64,000 bases of DNA from Cellvibrio sp. OA-2007 (GTDB lineage Bacteria; Pseudomonadota; Gammaproteobacteria; Pseudomonadales; Cellvibrionaceae), in contig NZ_BBUL01000095.1 in the NCBI RefSeq assembly GCF_000953825.1, forward strand, positions 186,001 to 250,000. Direction: 5' to 3'. Numbering within the stretch: position 1 is the first letter of the stretch; every line of letters begins with the position of its first letter. Made by a program: the position numbers and the translations under genes. Below are positions 7,755 to 16,025 of this stretch, one piece after another. The notes beneath the pieces are model-generated. The model was not told the origin of the DNA. It made no database searches and saw only the letters and a list, made by a program, of their open reading frames with translations.

Positions 7755-9572
7755 ATGAAATTTCATACTAAAACGTGTGGTTGGTTCTTGAGTGCAACCC
7801 TGTTGCTCGGTTTTTTTACCAGTACTTATGCGACGGCACAGGATGAGGATGATTCGGTTGAAGAAATTATCGTTACTGGCTTTCAAGTAACACAAGGCGG
7901 TGCGCAGGATATTGATTATTTTCGTGGCGAAGTTGCACAGGCACGTATCCCCCACCCGGACACCATTACAGCAGAAGGTCTATTTAGCCAGCACAATCTA
8001 CTATTTCCTTCTACAACGCCTTGCGCACAATTATTTTGCCTCACCTCAGAGGTGACTGCAGCATCGTTAATTACACAGCCGCAGGCAAAATTATTAGTGG
8101 GCCTTGGTTTTGGCTCCAATCTAGATGCCAACACTTGGACGCGCCAGCCGCTAAACCTGATTGCAGTAGTGGATAAATCTGGCTCTATGGACGGCCACCC
8201 ACTGGAGCTGGTGCGTGAAAGCCTGGCCAAAGTCACGGGCTTGCTAAACGACAAAGATCAAATTTCTATCGTGCTCTATGGCGATACAACTGAGGTGTAT
8301 TTGGCGCCCACTGCCGCCACTAAAAAGAATAAAAAAACTATACTGCGCCAGATTGAGAAAATTATTTCGGAAGGCTCTACCGCAATGGAAGCGGGTTTGC
8401 GCTTGGGTTATGACACCGCCAGCAAAACCAGCAAAAACTTTGCAGGCAATACGCGGGTAATGTTATTTACTGATGAACGCCCTAACGTAGGCAGCACCGA
8501 GGCCAATACCTTTATGGGCATGGCGATTGCGGCCGCAAAAAATGATATAGGTTTAACCACTATTGGAGTCGGCGAACAATTTGATGCAGAACTGGCAACT
8601 CGCATTAGCAGTGTGCGCGGAGGGAATCTATTTTTTCTGGGCAGCACCAATGATGTAAATAATTTGTTTGAACGCGAGTTGGATTTTATGGTGAGCCAAT
8701 TGGCTCATGATTTAACGCTAACCATCACGCCCAATGCAAACTATGCCATTGCAGGTATTTATGGTATTCCCGGATCAATGCTGGGTTGGCAGGGAACCGA
8801 ATCTGTTTCAGTTACTATTCCTACCGTCTTTCTTAGCAGCAATGGCGGAGCAATATTTTTTACTCTGGCTAACCGTCTGGAAGATAGCCATCTCCCCGCT
8901 CGCACAATTGATAAGGCGCTGCCGATCGCCAACATCAGTCTGTCGTATGTATCCGCAAGCGACAAAACACAACATAAAGATTCGCTAGCAGTATTCAATC
9001 AAGCAACCAGCCCGAGCGAAGGCATTCAACTTGGCCATCATTTGGTAGATGAATACACCAGTCTTTACCGCGCTACCGCGGAACACTATTTAAATAATGA
9101 TCAAGAATCTGCTTATCAAATTTTGACTCGTTTATTGGAAAAACTGAGCGATCCTTCGCTTCCCACTACTATGCAAAAGAGCTTGGCAGGGGAACAAAAG
9201 TTAGTGCGCGGGTTGCAAGAGCGATTAGCATTTTTAGCTGGCCATGAATCAGAGCTTAAACAAAAAACTAACCTCGGCAAACTTTGGGGCACTTGGATAA
9301 TCATCGCAACCCAGGGTAATGTCACCTTAAAACGAAATGATCTGGTGACATTTTCACCGTCTAGTGAATTTGCCGTGTATCGCACCATCGAGGGAGTTGA
9401 AGAGCAAATCGAAGATGAAGAGTACCAAGCTAATGACAAGCAAATTTATTTAACGGATTCCGAGTTAACATTTAATTATCGTCATCTTAAAAATCGTTTG
9501 GTAATGCGGCACCTACGCAGCGGGGTTATGGTGCGTTTGGCGAGAGTGGGGGATAAAATCCACGCACAATAA
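7755..9572 (+). CDS. Secreted von Willebrand factor A domain protein
   Basis: 605 aa. Signal peptide (WFLSATLLLGFFTSTYATA), then an acidic stretch and EEIIVTG (residues 36-42), which looks like the N-terminus of TonB-dependent receptors. The vWA domain begins near residue 130: the MIDAS metal site is D140-x-S142-x-S144 (DKSGS), followed by a Thr/Ser-containing STAMEAG loop and LFTDERPNVG. The remainder resembles the tail of the YfbK-type vWA family, with a helical stretch (about 440-505) and a beta-rich end. A periplasmic adhesion or assembly role is likely. ATG 7755 follows AAGGAG (7744-7749); an in-frame GTG at 7749 overlaps that site. Confidence 0.75.
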   Translation: MKFHTKTCGWFLSATLLLGFFTSTYATAQDEDDSVEEIIVTGFQVTQGGAQDIDYFRGEVAQARIPHPDTITAEGLFSQHNLLFPSTTPCAQLFCLTSEVTAASLITQPQAKLLVGLGFGSNLDANTWTRQPLNLIAVVDKSGSMDGHPLELVRESLAKVTGLLNDKDQISIVLYGDTTEVYLAPTAATKKNKKTILRQIEKIISEGSTAMEAGLRLGYDTASKTSKNFAGNTRVMLFTDERPNVGSTEANTFMGMAIAAAKNDIGLTTIGVGEQFDAELATRISSVRGGNLFFLGSTNDVNNLFERELDFMVSQLAHDLTLTITPNANYAIAGIYGIPGSMLGWQGTESVSVTIPTVFLSSNGGAIFFTLANRLEDSHLPARTIDKALPIANISLSYVSASDKTQHKDSLAVFNQATSPSEGIQLGHHLVDEYTSLYRATAEHYLNNDQESAYQILTRLLEKLSDPSLPTTMQKSLAGEQKLVRGLQERLAFLAGHESELKQKTNLGKLWGTWIIIATQGNVTLKRNDLVTFSPSSEFAVYRTIEGVEEQIEDEEYQANDKQIYLTDSELTFNYRHLKNRLVMRHLRSGVMVRLARVGDKIHAQ

Positions 9573-9575
9573 TTG

Positions 9576-9607
9576 AAAAGGCTCTCTGTTTGTTCAGAGA
9601 GCCTTTT
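9576..9607. terminator. Bidirectional rho-independent terminator
   Basis: Perfect 13-bp stem AAAAGGCTCTCTG (9576-9588) / CAGAGAGCCTTTT (9595-9607) with a 6-nt loop. It has an A-run on the left and a T-run on the right, so it can stop both the vWA gene (plus) and the convergent 59-aa gene (minus). Confidence 0.9.
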
Positions 9608-9646
9608 ATTTCTAGTCGCGCAAATAAAAAACCTGTTACGTAGGAG

Positions 9647-9826
9647 TTAGGCTGCTTGTACGTTTATCTGTGCAGCCTTAAACGAGCGACAGATAAACAA
9701 CAAGGTTTCCCGTGTTTCAGGATCAGTGACAGTGCGCGCCTTGCTAACGGCGATTTCAAAATCATGTTTCAGGCACAAACATCTAACTTCGCGAATCAGT
9801 TCTATATCTTTCCTAATCAAGTCCAT
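9647..9826 (-). CDS. Small conserved-looking hypothetical protein (59 aa)
   Basis: Read on the minus strand from ATG 9826 to TAA 9647. It starts MDLIRKDIELIREVRCLCLK and continues with HDFEIAVSKARTVTDPETRE and a Cys-containing tail. The composition is that of an ordinary cytoplasmic helical protein, with regular hydrophobic spacing and several charged residues. A ribosome-binding-like GAGGT lies 5 nt before the ATG, and the gene ends just before the bidirectional terminator at 9576-9607. Short hairpins (9856-9870 and 9877-9889) lie in its leader. I recognise no family. The plus-strand readings of the same DNA give unlikely, low-complexity products. Confidence 0.6.
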   Translation of the reverse strand: MDLIRKDIELIREVRCLCLKHDFEIAVSKARTVTDPETRETLLFICRSFKAAQINVQAA

Positions 9827-10069
9827 CTTCTACCTCATTGTGAGCTTAAATCTCCGTGTGGGAATCACACTTTTTACCTGCTCCGCAGGCACCGGTTTAA
9901 GTATTGCGTAGCGTTATAAAAGCTCCAATGTGTAGCGTACCTATTTGCTAGATTAGATTTTCATAAAAGACATTTTTATCGTACTTTTCGGTTAAGTGGG
10001 TCACCCTGAATGATACAAAAGCCCGGCCGAATCGTATTGTTGTTCATTAGTTTCTTGGGCTATTTACGA

Positions 10070-11353
10070 ATGAAAACAGCGATTTATTGGTTCAGGTATG
10101 ACCTTCGTTTGGCTGACAACCCCGGTTGGTCTCAACTGGTCGCATCCTGCGATGGGGTGGTGGGCGTGTTTGTATTGCCCAACCGCTGGTTTGTACCGGG
10201 CCGCTATCAAAGTAAAGGCATAGGGTCTTATCGCCTGGCATTTTTACTCGAATCCCTTGTTGATCTTCGCTCCCAGCTACGCGCCTGCGGCAGTGATTTG
10301 ATTGTGCTTGATGGTGACCCCGCTAGCGAACTGGTGAGATTGGCCGAGCATTTGGATGTGGGTTGTATAGGGGTAGGGTTGCACCCGGGTAGCCATGAAT
10401 GCGATGACCTGATTCGGGTAAAAGGTGCGCTTGATATTCGTGTTGTTGAATGCGAGAACTTTACGCTGTTTGATCGCGCCGAATTGCCCTTTGATTTACA
10501 GGATCTACCAGATATCTTTTCACAATTTCGCAAGCGGGTAGAGCAGCAACCGCTAAGTCGCGCGCTTCCTCAACCGCAACGCCTGCGTCACAAGGTAACA
10601 ATAGATAATTCAGTGTGCGTGTTAGATAAGTGGTGTGCAATCTTATCTGCGCAGCGTATGCCTGCGCATCCACTAGCTCTGGCGTTTTCTGGTGGTACCG
10701 AGGCGGGTTTAAAGCAATTAAAATATTTTTTACAAGGCTCACACAAGATTGCATCCTACAAAGAAACACGCAATCAGCTTGATGGCTGGGGGTTCTCCTC
10801 AAAGTTATCGCCCTGGCTCGCATTTGGCTGCATTTCTGCGCGTCAGGTTGCGGAGGCGATTCGCGATTATGAAGCTGAGCATCAGGCTAACGAATCCACC
10901 TATTGGTTATATTTCGAATTACTTTGGCGTGAGTATTTTCAGTGGCTCGCATTTTGTTACGGCAAAAAAATGTTTGCGCTGCGCGGCATCCAAAATAAAA
11001 ATCCGCTGCTGAGTTTTTATTCGTCGGAATTTACTGCATGGTGTTACGGCAATACGGGAAATAATTTTGTAAATGCGTTTATGCGGCAGTTACTTCGTAC
11101 CGGTTGGATGTCGAATCGTGGCCGTCAAATTGTCGCTAGTTATCTAATTAATGAATTAGGCGTTGATTGGCGCTACGGTGCAGCCTGGTTTGAACAGCAG
11201 CTTATCGATTACGACCTAGCAGCTAATTGGGGTAATTGGCAGTACCTTGCTGGAGTAGGTACCGATCCGCGTGGGCGGAGGCGGTTTAATATCGAAAAAC
11301 AGCGCCAGACCTATGATCCCGACTCTACTTTTATTCGACGCTGGCTTGATTAG
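10070..11353 (+). CDS. DASH-type cryptochrome / photolyase
   Basis: 427 aa from ATG 10070 (MKTAIYWFRYDLRLADN, the usual photolyase start). An in-frame ATG at 10010 would add 20 residues not typical of the family. The N-terminal photolyase domain (~1-130) is followed by the FAD-binding domain. GWMSNRGRQIVASYLINEL, ANWGNWQYLAGVGTDPRG and the RRFNIEKQ segment are typical of the DASH branch, which repairs cyclobutane dimers in single-stranded DNA and uses FAD with a folate antenna. It is cytoplasmic. No conspicuous Shine-Dalgarno precedes it, and no regulatory partner is adjacent. Confidence 0.9.
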   Translation: MKTAIYWFRYDLRLADNPGWSQLVASCDGVVGVFVLPNRWFVPGRYQSKGIGSYRLAFLLESLVDLRSQLRACGSDLIVLDGDPASELVRLAEHLDVGCIGVGLHPGSHECDDLIRVKGALDIRVVECENFTLFDRAELPFDLQDLPDIFSQFRKRVEQQPLSRALPQPQRLRHKVTIDNSVCVLDKWCAILSAQRMPAHPLALAFSGGTEAGLKQLKYFLQGSHKIASYKETRNQLDGWGFSSKLSPWLAFGCISARQVAEAIRDYEAEHQANESTYWLYFELLWREYFQWLAFCYGKKMFALRGIQNKNPLLSFYSSEFTAWCYGNTGNNFVNAFMRQLLRTGWMSNRGRQIVASYLINELGVDWRYGAAWFEQQLIDYDLAANWGNWQYLAGVGTDPRGRRRFNIEKQRQTYDPDSTFIRRWLD

Positions 11354-11479
11354 CCATCGCTGAGAGAGGTTTGGTTTTGTAAATCCCTTATCATTTATCT
11401 GATAATTGAGGTAGATTTAGGTTTGGCTCTAACTCGCTCAGACCTATGAACTCCAATAAAACAGATAAGGGGATAAAAA

Positions 11480-12304
11480 ATGATTAAGCGGTTTACCGGG
11501 GCTGCGCTGGCAGCTGTGATCTTATTAACCCAGACAGCTTGCGCAGCGAATGATCCTGATCAGGAGGAATGGATCGATCTGTTTAATGGCAAAGACCTGA
11601 GTAACTGGTCGATCAAAATACGCGGCTTTCCTTTAGGCGAAAATGCGTTTAATACTTTCCGTGTTGCCGATGGCATGATGCAAGTGCGCTATGATCAATA
11701 CACAGATTTTGACAAACGTTTTGGTCATATTTTTTCTAATGCGGGCGAATTTTCTCATTACAAAATTCACGTTGAGTATCGCTTTGTTGGTGAGCAAGTA
11801 AAAGGTGGCCCGGCCTGGGCGTTTCGCAATAACGGCATTATGTATCACACGCAAGATCCTAAAACCATGGCAGTGGAACAGGATTTTCCCGGTAGTATGG
11901 AATACCAACTGCTGGGTGGTAATGGCACAGAACCGCGCTCGACCGGCAATTTGTGCACTCCCGGCACACACGTAGTATTTAATGGAAAATTTACTGAAGA
12001 TCACATTATTAATTCTACAAGCGACACATTTCACGGCGATCAGTGGGTTACTGCTGAATTAGTCGTACAGGGCAGCGAAAAAGCCGAACACTTTATTAAC
12101 GGAAAAAAAGTACTGGAGTACACTGATTTGCAGTGGGATGACCGCACGCCGAATAGCAGTGGTTTTATTGCCCTGCAGGCTGAGAGCCATCCAATTGATT
12201 TCCGCAAGGTGCGACTATTAAATCTGGAAGGCTGTATGGATAAAAAAGCAAAGAATTATAAAAGCTATTATGTAAAAGCAAAACCAAAAGCCTGCCTATA
12301 CTAA
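11480..12304 (+). CDS. Secreted DUF1080 (3-keto-disaccharide hydrolase fold) protein
   Basis: 274 aa. The signal peptide (GAALAAVILLTQTACA) has Cys at the end of the hydrophobic stretch but lacks a good lipobox (Gln at -3), so signal-peptidase I cleavage is likelier. The mature part is a LamG-like beta-sandwich of the DUF1080 family: EEWIDLFNGKDLSNWSIK is its usual beginning and GFIALQAESHPIDFRKVRL its usual end. Some members hydrolyse 3-keto-glycosides. The C-terminal ~25 residues (GCMDKKAKNYKSYY) are lysine/tyrosine-rich and go beyond the family domain. The downstream cytochrome c5 follows after 62 nt and may be co-transcribed. Confidence 0.8.
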   Translation: MIKRFTGAALAAVILLTQTACAANDPDQEEWIDLFNGKDLSNWSIKIRGFPLGENAFNTFRVADGMMQVRYDQYTDFDKRFGHIFSNAGEFSHYKIHVEYRFVGEQVKGGPAWAFRNNGIMYHTQDPKTMAVEQDFPGSMEYQLLGGNGTEPRSTGNLCTPGTHVVFNGKFTEDHIINSTSDTFHGDQWVTAELVVQGSEKAEHFINGKKVLEYTDLQWDDRTPNSSGFIALQAESHPIDFRKVRLLNLEGCMDKKAKNYKSYYVKAKPKACLY

Positions 12305-12366
12305 TCAATGCAATATATAAAATATCCCCCAGGGGTAAACCGTGTAACCAAGAGGAAAACGACAAC

Positions 12367-12666
12367 ATGATGAAATTAGCGTCTACTGCACTTGTAACCT
12401 TGATCATGGTATCCGGCGTGTCAGTTGCTGATGATGCAGCCATTAATGCCAAGTACGAAAAATCCTGCAAACTCTGTCATGATGGAGGCTTAATGGGCGC
12501 ACCCAAAACTGGCGATGTAGAAGCCTGGGCTCCGCGCCTAGAAAAAGGCAACGAGGTATTGTTGAAACATGTAAAAGAAGGCTTTAACGCAATGCCACCC
12601 AAGGGTACATGCATGGATTGCACCGATGAAGAATTCCAGAAATTAATTGAGAAAATGGCGAAGTAA
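12367..12666 (+). CDS. Periplasmic cytochrome c5-type monoheme protein
   Basis: 99 aa with a signal peptide (STALVTLIMVSGVSVA-DD). Heme attachment CKLCH occurs early in the mature protein, the distal Met is probably in FNAMPPKG, and the extra Cys pair CMDC near the C-terminus is the c5 hallmark. It should shuttle electrons in the periplasm. It is followed by a strong terminator at 12691-12714. Its position after DUF1080 and near the large HEAT-cytochrome gene (adjacent before the transposon inserted) suggests a shared oxidative pathway, as inference. ATG 12370 is an equivalent start. Confidence 0.85.
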   Translation: MMKLASTALVTLIMVSGVSVADDAAINAKYEKSCKLCHDGGLMGAPKTGDVEAWAPRLEKGNEVLLKHVKEGFNAMPPKGTCMDCTDEEFQKLIEKMAK

Positions 12667-12690
12667 AAAACCGAGCAATGTCTTATCCAT

Positions 12691-12721
12691 AAACCCGGCA
12701 CTCACGCCGGGTTTTGTTTTT
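12691..12721 (+). terminator. Rho-independent terminator after cytochrome c5
   Basis: Stem AAACCCGGC (12691-12699) / GCCGGGTTT (12706-12714), 6-nt loop, then a T-rich tail. Confidence 0.9.
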
Positions 12722-12735
12722 TCATCCGCAGAAAA

Positions 12736-13166
12736 TCACTCATTGTAGTTCCTGCGGTCCGGAGTTTTATCGCTTAGTGTTAGATAAATAACTAAGGCCA
12801 TAATGATGATTAAAAAAACAAGACTGGTGTTAACTGTGCCAAACCCAAGCCCACCTTTTCTTACTGAATGAGAAAGAAAGTCGCCAATAGATGCCCCTAA
12901 CGGGCGGGTTAATATGTAAGCCACCCAAAAACAAGCGACAGTATTCGCTTTGAATTTGTAATGCGCTATTGCGGTGAGTAATATTAAACCGCCAAAAATA
13001 GATGTGGCAGCCAAATAGCCCCACTTTAACCCCTCAGAAATCCAATCCCCAAGGGCTGTACCCAAGGCAAAAGTTACTAATATTGCCAGCCAGTAAAAAT
13101 ATTCCCTTCGCCTAGTATTGATCGCACGAATAGAGAGCGTTCCATCTTGGGAGTGCCACCAAATAA
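12736..13166 (-). pseudogene. 3' fragment of a COG4705-type membrane protein gene, cut by the transposon
   Basis: The minus-strand frame encodes the C-terminal half of a multi-spanning membrane protein (TLSIRAINTRRREYFYWLAI, TRPLGASIGDF and further helices), the pattern I know from the COG4705 family of unknown function. The N-terminal half is at 56889-57252 in the same orientation. Joining the parts with one copy of the 6-bp AAATAA duplication gives exactly 789 nt (263 codons including stop), in frame through AIFIWWHSQ. The terminal repeat of the transposon supplies an in-frame ATG (13198-13200) that adds MDKIGVLFKVN to the fragment, so a chimeric half-protein could be made, but function is unlikely. 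Confidence 0.85.
13161..13166. repeat. Target-site duplication, left copy (AAATAA)
   Basis: AAATAA abuts the left terminal repeat and occurs again right after the right terminal repeat (56889-56894). Tn3-family elements normally duplicate 5 bp, sometimes 6; the boundary could shift by one base if the ends have mutated. Confidence 0.85.
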
Positions 13167-13202
13167 GGTTAACTTTAAACAAAACCCCAATTTTATCCAT
13201 AG
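13167..13202 (+). repeat. Left terminal inverted repeat of the transposon
   Basis: Begins GGTTAACTTTAAACAAAAC (13167-13185), identical to the right end; mismatches occur at repeat positions 20, 21, 24, 28 and 35. The length is close to the 38 bp usual in the Tn3 family, though the outer bases are GG rather than GGGG. Confidence 0.9.
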
Positions 13203-13624
13203 CAAATGATTCTCATTAAGCGCGATCTGTCTGCCCCAGAGTTGACGTATGGTCATCCGTAACGAGACGTATCTGACCACATCCTTGGATGACCAGGAAT
13301 AAGGTTTCCTACCTAAGCGTGGAACTTCGTAAAAATAGGTGGGAAATCCAATAAATTCGGGATTGCTTTGAGTACATCTAATTTATGAGATTCATAAAAA
13401 AAGGCACCCAAAGGTGCCTTTTCATCGTACGTATCCAGAATCACTTCGGCTTTCGCCTCGAACCGCCTTGCGCGGTTACGGGTTTCCCCGCTGGGGGGCG
13501 CTCAATCTCATCCGGTCAGTCGCCCCGCAGGTCAATTATGATATGGCCACTCTGTATAAGCAATCAATCCCGATGACTGTCGTCTTTTACCCCCCCAAGT
13601 TTGGCCGCCATATTTAGAATGAGA
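13203..13624. other. Left subterminal non-coding region with several dyads
   Basis: About 420 bp without a convincing gene. It holds a perfect 9-bp inverted repeat TGGTCATCC (13250-13258) / GGATGACCA (13287-13295), an imperfect one (13303-13315 against 13336-13349), a terminator (13399-13422) and a small hairpin AACCGC-cttgc-GCGGTT. The short plus-strand frames here are Pro/Arg/Ser-rich and lack ribosome sites. The dyads may bind transposition or resolution proteins. Confidence 0.5.
13399..13422. terminator. Terminator near the left end
   Basis: Perfect 10-bp stem AAAAGGCACC (13399-13408) / GGTGCCTTTT (13413-13422) with a 4-nt loop. It is T-rich on both strands and would stop the leftward gene series before the transposon end. 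Confidence 0.8.
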
Positions 13625-14671
13625 TCATCGGACGTGCAATGATAATTCAAGCTCCGAAATTAATGCGTCTCGATACGTTTTGAAGTCCATACCTTTCCGC
13701 AGTTTGCGTCCTTTTTCAACAGCCATCCGTTCTGGAATCGCTGCGATGACTGTTATCAGAGTGTCTGGCAACTCCTCCACAAACTGCAATGCATCAGGCT
13801 GTAGCTGTAGGGAGATTGCTCTGTGAAGAACGTCTTTCAGCGGTCCATCATTGGTGGCGTAGATAGATTCCACCGAACCATCTTTTGCGACCCATTTTTC
13901 AAAAAATTTATCCACGTAGAATAAATCCCACGTCATATTCAACAATGCTTTTTTCCTATCCTGCTGAGATGCGGCGGGTTTATATTTCATTAAACTCGAT
14001 GAGGCAGCAAACAGGCTTATCGCAAAGCTCGTGGCAGCCAGGCTAAATAGAAAATACTCATGACACCAATCAAGCAGTTTCTGCACTTTTTGATGTGTTG
14101 GCGCAGAATCGCAATGGCAAAGGTAGGTAATTTTTAACACTATCAGGTACAACGTGTCCCATTTTTTTAAACGATGGTATTTAGTCAATTCGTGTCGAAG
14201 TTGCCCCTTATCGGTTTCTGGCGGAGCCGGTAATGCGATTAGATCTGTATGGCCAAGGGCGAACTGGGAAAATTGATCCATGTCGGCATTATCGAGCTGC
14301 CTAAAAAGGATCAAATCGTCAAGAATCTCATCAGAAAAATCATTTTCATAATTAATTTTTTCATAGATGGCGAAAGTTGGATCCACCAGGATATCGGTGA
14401 ACTTACAAAATACCATTAACGCAATTGCATCCCTGTGGATCTGCTTCTTGTCAGCCTTTTTATAGGCGCTCAGTACATACTGATAGATATTGAGATCGAA
14501 AATTAAATGATACGCGACACCGTTTATCTGATTATGATAAAGATACAGCGCCGGATTATAGATATCATCGTCGGTGTCCACTTGCAGGCAATTGGCGAAC
14601 CAATCAGATTGCCTCAGTTGGTCAATAATAAGCATGGTATAGTCTGGAAACTTGAAAGCCACGTGATCCAT
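13625..14671 (-). CDS. Hypothetical protein, last gene of the left minus-strand series
   Basis: 348 aa, soluble, no signal peptide. I do not recognise a family. The first half contains acidic clusters (VDTDDDIYNP, LIFDLNIYQYV, IDEL-like DEILDDLILF) in a helix-rich context loosely like a PIN-type nuclease fold, but the four-acid pattern is not clear enough to claim it. The second half is helical with a hydrophobic stretch (FLFSLAATSFAISLFAASSS) that may be buried rather than membrane. It follows the 212-aa gene at 14725 with a 53-nt gap in the same direction, so it probably belongs to the same transcription unit and possibly the same function. Confidence 0.55.
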   Translation of the reverse strand: MDHVAFKFPDYTMLIIDQLRQSDWFANCLQVDTDDDIYNPALYLYHNQINGVAYHLIFDLNIYQYVLSAYKKADKKQIHRDAIALMVFCKFTDILVDPTFAIYEKINYENDFSDEILDDLILFRQLDNADMDQFSQFALGHTDLIALPAPPETDKGQLRHELTKYHRLKKWDTLYLIVLKITYLCHCDSAPTHQKVQKLLDWCHEYFLFSLAATSFAISLFAASSSLMKYKPAASQQDRKKALLNMTWDLFYVDKFFEKWVAKDGSVESIYATNDGPLKDVLHRAISLQLQPDALQFVEELPDTLITVIAAIPERMAVEKGRKLRKGMDFKTYRDALISELELSLHVR

Positions 14672-14724
14672 TTTTTTCCTTTTACCTTGTTATCCACGAT
14701 TTCCGTTTCACCAAGACCCGCAAA

Positions 14725-15363
14725 TCAATATTGCAACCGGATTTTAATATCGCTGTAATTGATTTTTTCATTTTTAAAGTCTTCCCAAATCGCCTGTGTT
14801 TCTTGTGTCATGTCGGATATTGGCATAACGCCTCTACTACCGGAGGTCATTTTTACCCAGATTTTTTGGGTAATTTCTGATACCTCACGTACTGCGTCTT
14901 CGACCCAAACTTTTTCACCCGTAGTTCGGTCTTGCGAACCAAACCAATGTAAGTAATGCGAATACTTACCCCAATATTTTGACATTTCGGATAGATCCCA
15001 AAAAATCAATTTCGGAGCATCTGGCTCCAGTTCAATCAGCGCTTTTGTAAATAGGTTGAGCTTTTCATGATCAGGGTTTAGTGTCTTAATCATTTTTAGA
15101 AATTTATTGGTTTCCCTGGTACACTTTTTATAAGCTTCCTCTGACAACTTTGCATCTGTAAGCAGGACCAATTCTTCAAACATCAGGTGCTCAGTTCCGA
15201 GCCTTGCATCAGCACACGCGTAAATTATTGAAGTAAATGTTCTATTCCGATGGTAATAATCGATCCAGGACATCGCTCTATAGAAATAGCCCGCTGAATC
15301 AAAATAGACGTGGTCGCTCAATATTTCCTCAGCACTTCTTCCTTTATAAACGGGTACTAACAT
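14725..15363 (-). CDS. Hypothetical helical protein
   Basis: 212 aa, soluble, mostly helical, with a Trp/Tyr-rich middle (FWDLSEMSKYWGKYSHYLHW). No motif I can name. Its ATG overlaps the end of the HAD gene by 7 nt, which indicates translational coupling and suggests the two proteins work together or need matched amounts. Confidence 0.55.
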   Translation of the reverse strand: MLVPVYKGRSAEEILSDHVYFDSAGYFYRAMSWIDYYHRNRTFTSIIYACADARLGTEHLMFEELVLLTDAKLSEEAYKKCTRETNKFLKMIKTLNPDHEKLNLFTKALIELEPDAPKLIFWDLSEMSKYWGKYSHYLHWFGSQDRTTGEKVWVEDAVREVSEITQKIWVKMTSGSRGVMPISDMTQETQAIWEDFKNEKINYSDIKIRLQY

Positions 15364-15980
15364 GCAATTTCCTTGAGCGCTAAAATGTCGGTAAGGGTAC
15401 CAATCGTTTCGGTGGAACGTTTTGTTCCTCTTATCAAATGCCTTGCGCGAAAACCAAATTGCGTTGGACCTTCATAATCGGCCAACAAGGTGTCGCCCAC
15501 GAAAAGACAGTGTGCCGGATCCACTTTCGCTCTATCCACAATCCATTGGTAAATTTCTTGCTCGGGCTTTATGTAACCCACGTCATAACTCAAGCATTTG
15601 AGAAGTGGAACATCAGGCAATAATTGTTCGAGCACTGCACCGTAGGGTTTTGCGAGGTTGGAGCATATTGCTATGGGAATGCGCCAATCCGATAACTGGC
15701 GTAGTGTGGGGATCACATCGTCAAATAATGCCAGGCTGGCAAGTTCTTGCTCGATCTCTTTCTGAAGCTGTGCAATCATGTGTGCGGGTGGAAAGATCCC
15801 CATCGCTGCGAATAGCTCAACGGGATCTTCTGGGCACGTCATCAAGGTTCGAGCGTCATCAGGTTCTGGAGACCGGCCTTGTTGTCGCGCCCACTGCAAC
15901 ACTTTACGAAATGGATGATGCTTCACTCCAAACTGGATGAGGGTTCCGTACAAATCAAAAATTACCAAATTGGGACGCAT
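15357..15980 (-). CDS. HAD-superfamily hydrolase with a DxY motif I
   Basis: 207 aa. Motif I is FDLYGTL: the nucleophile Asp is present but the second Asp of ordinary HAD phosphatases is Tyr, as in 2-haloacid dehalogenases. Motif II is ICSN, the motif III Lys is in GYIKPE, and the acidic motif IV is FVGDTLLADYEG. A helical cap lies between motifs I and II. The substrate is unknown; loss of the general-acid Asp argues against a standard phosphatase. ATG 15980 is preferred over an upstream GTG at 15995. It overlaps the next gene by 7 nt. Confidence 0.75.
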   Translation of the reverse strand: MRPNLVIFDLYGTLIQFGVKHHPFRKVLQWARQQGRSPEPDDARTLMTCPEDPVELFAAMGIFPPAHMIAQLQKEIEQELASLALFDDVIPTLRQLSDWRIPIAICSNLAKPYGAVLEQLLPDVPLLKCLSYDVGYIKPEQEIYQWIVDRAKVDPAHCLFVGDTLLADYEGPTQFGFRARHLIRGTKRSTETIGTLTDILALKEIAC

Positions 15981-16025
15981 CCTAAACCTGTGCACAATGA
16001 GTAGGTGGATTAATAAAACATCACT

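Noticed and set aside
9656-9919. Plus-strand open frame of 87 codons in the gap before the cryptochrome
   Set aside because: No ribosome site, unnatural composition, and it is antisense to the better-supported 59-aa minus-strand gene.
13385-13617. Two overlapping small plus-strand frames near the left transposon end
   Set aside because: They run through a terminator, are Pro/Arg/Ser-rich and have no ribosome site.
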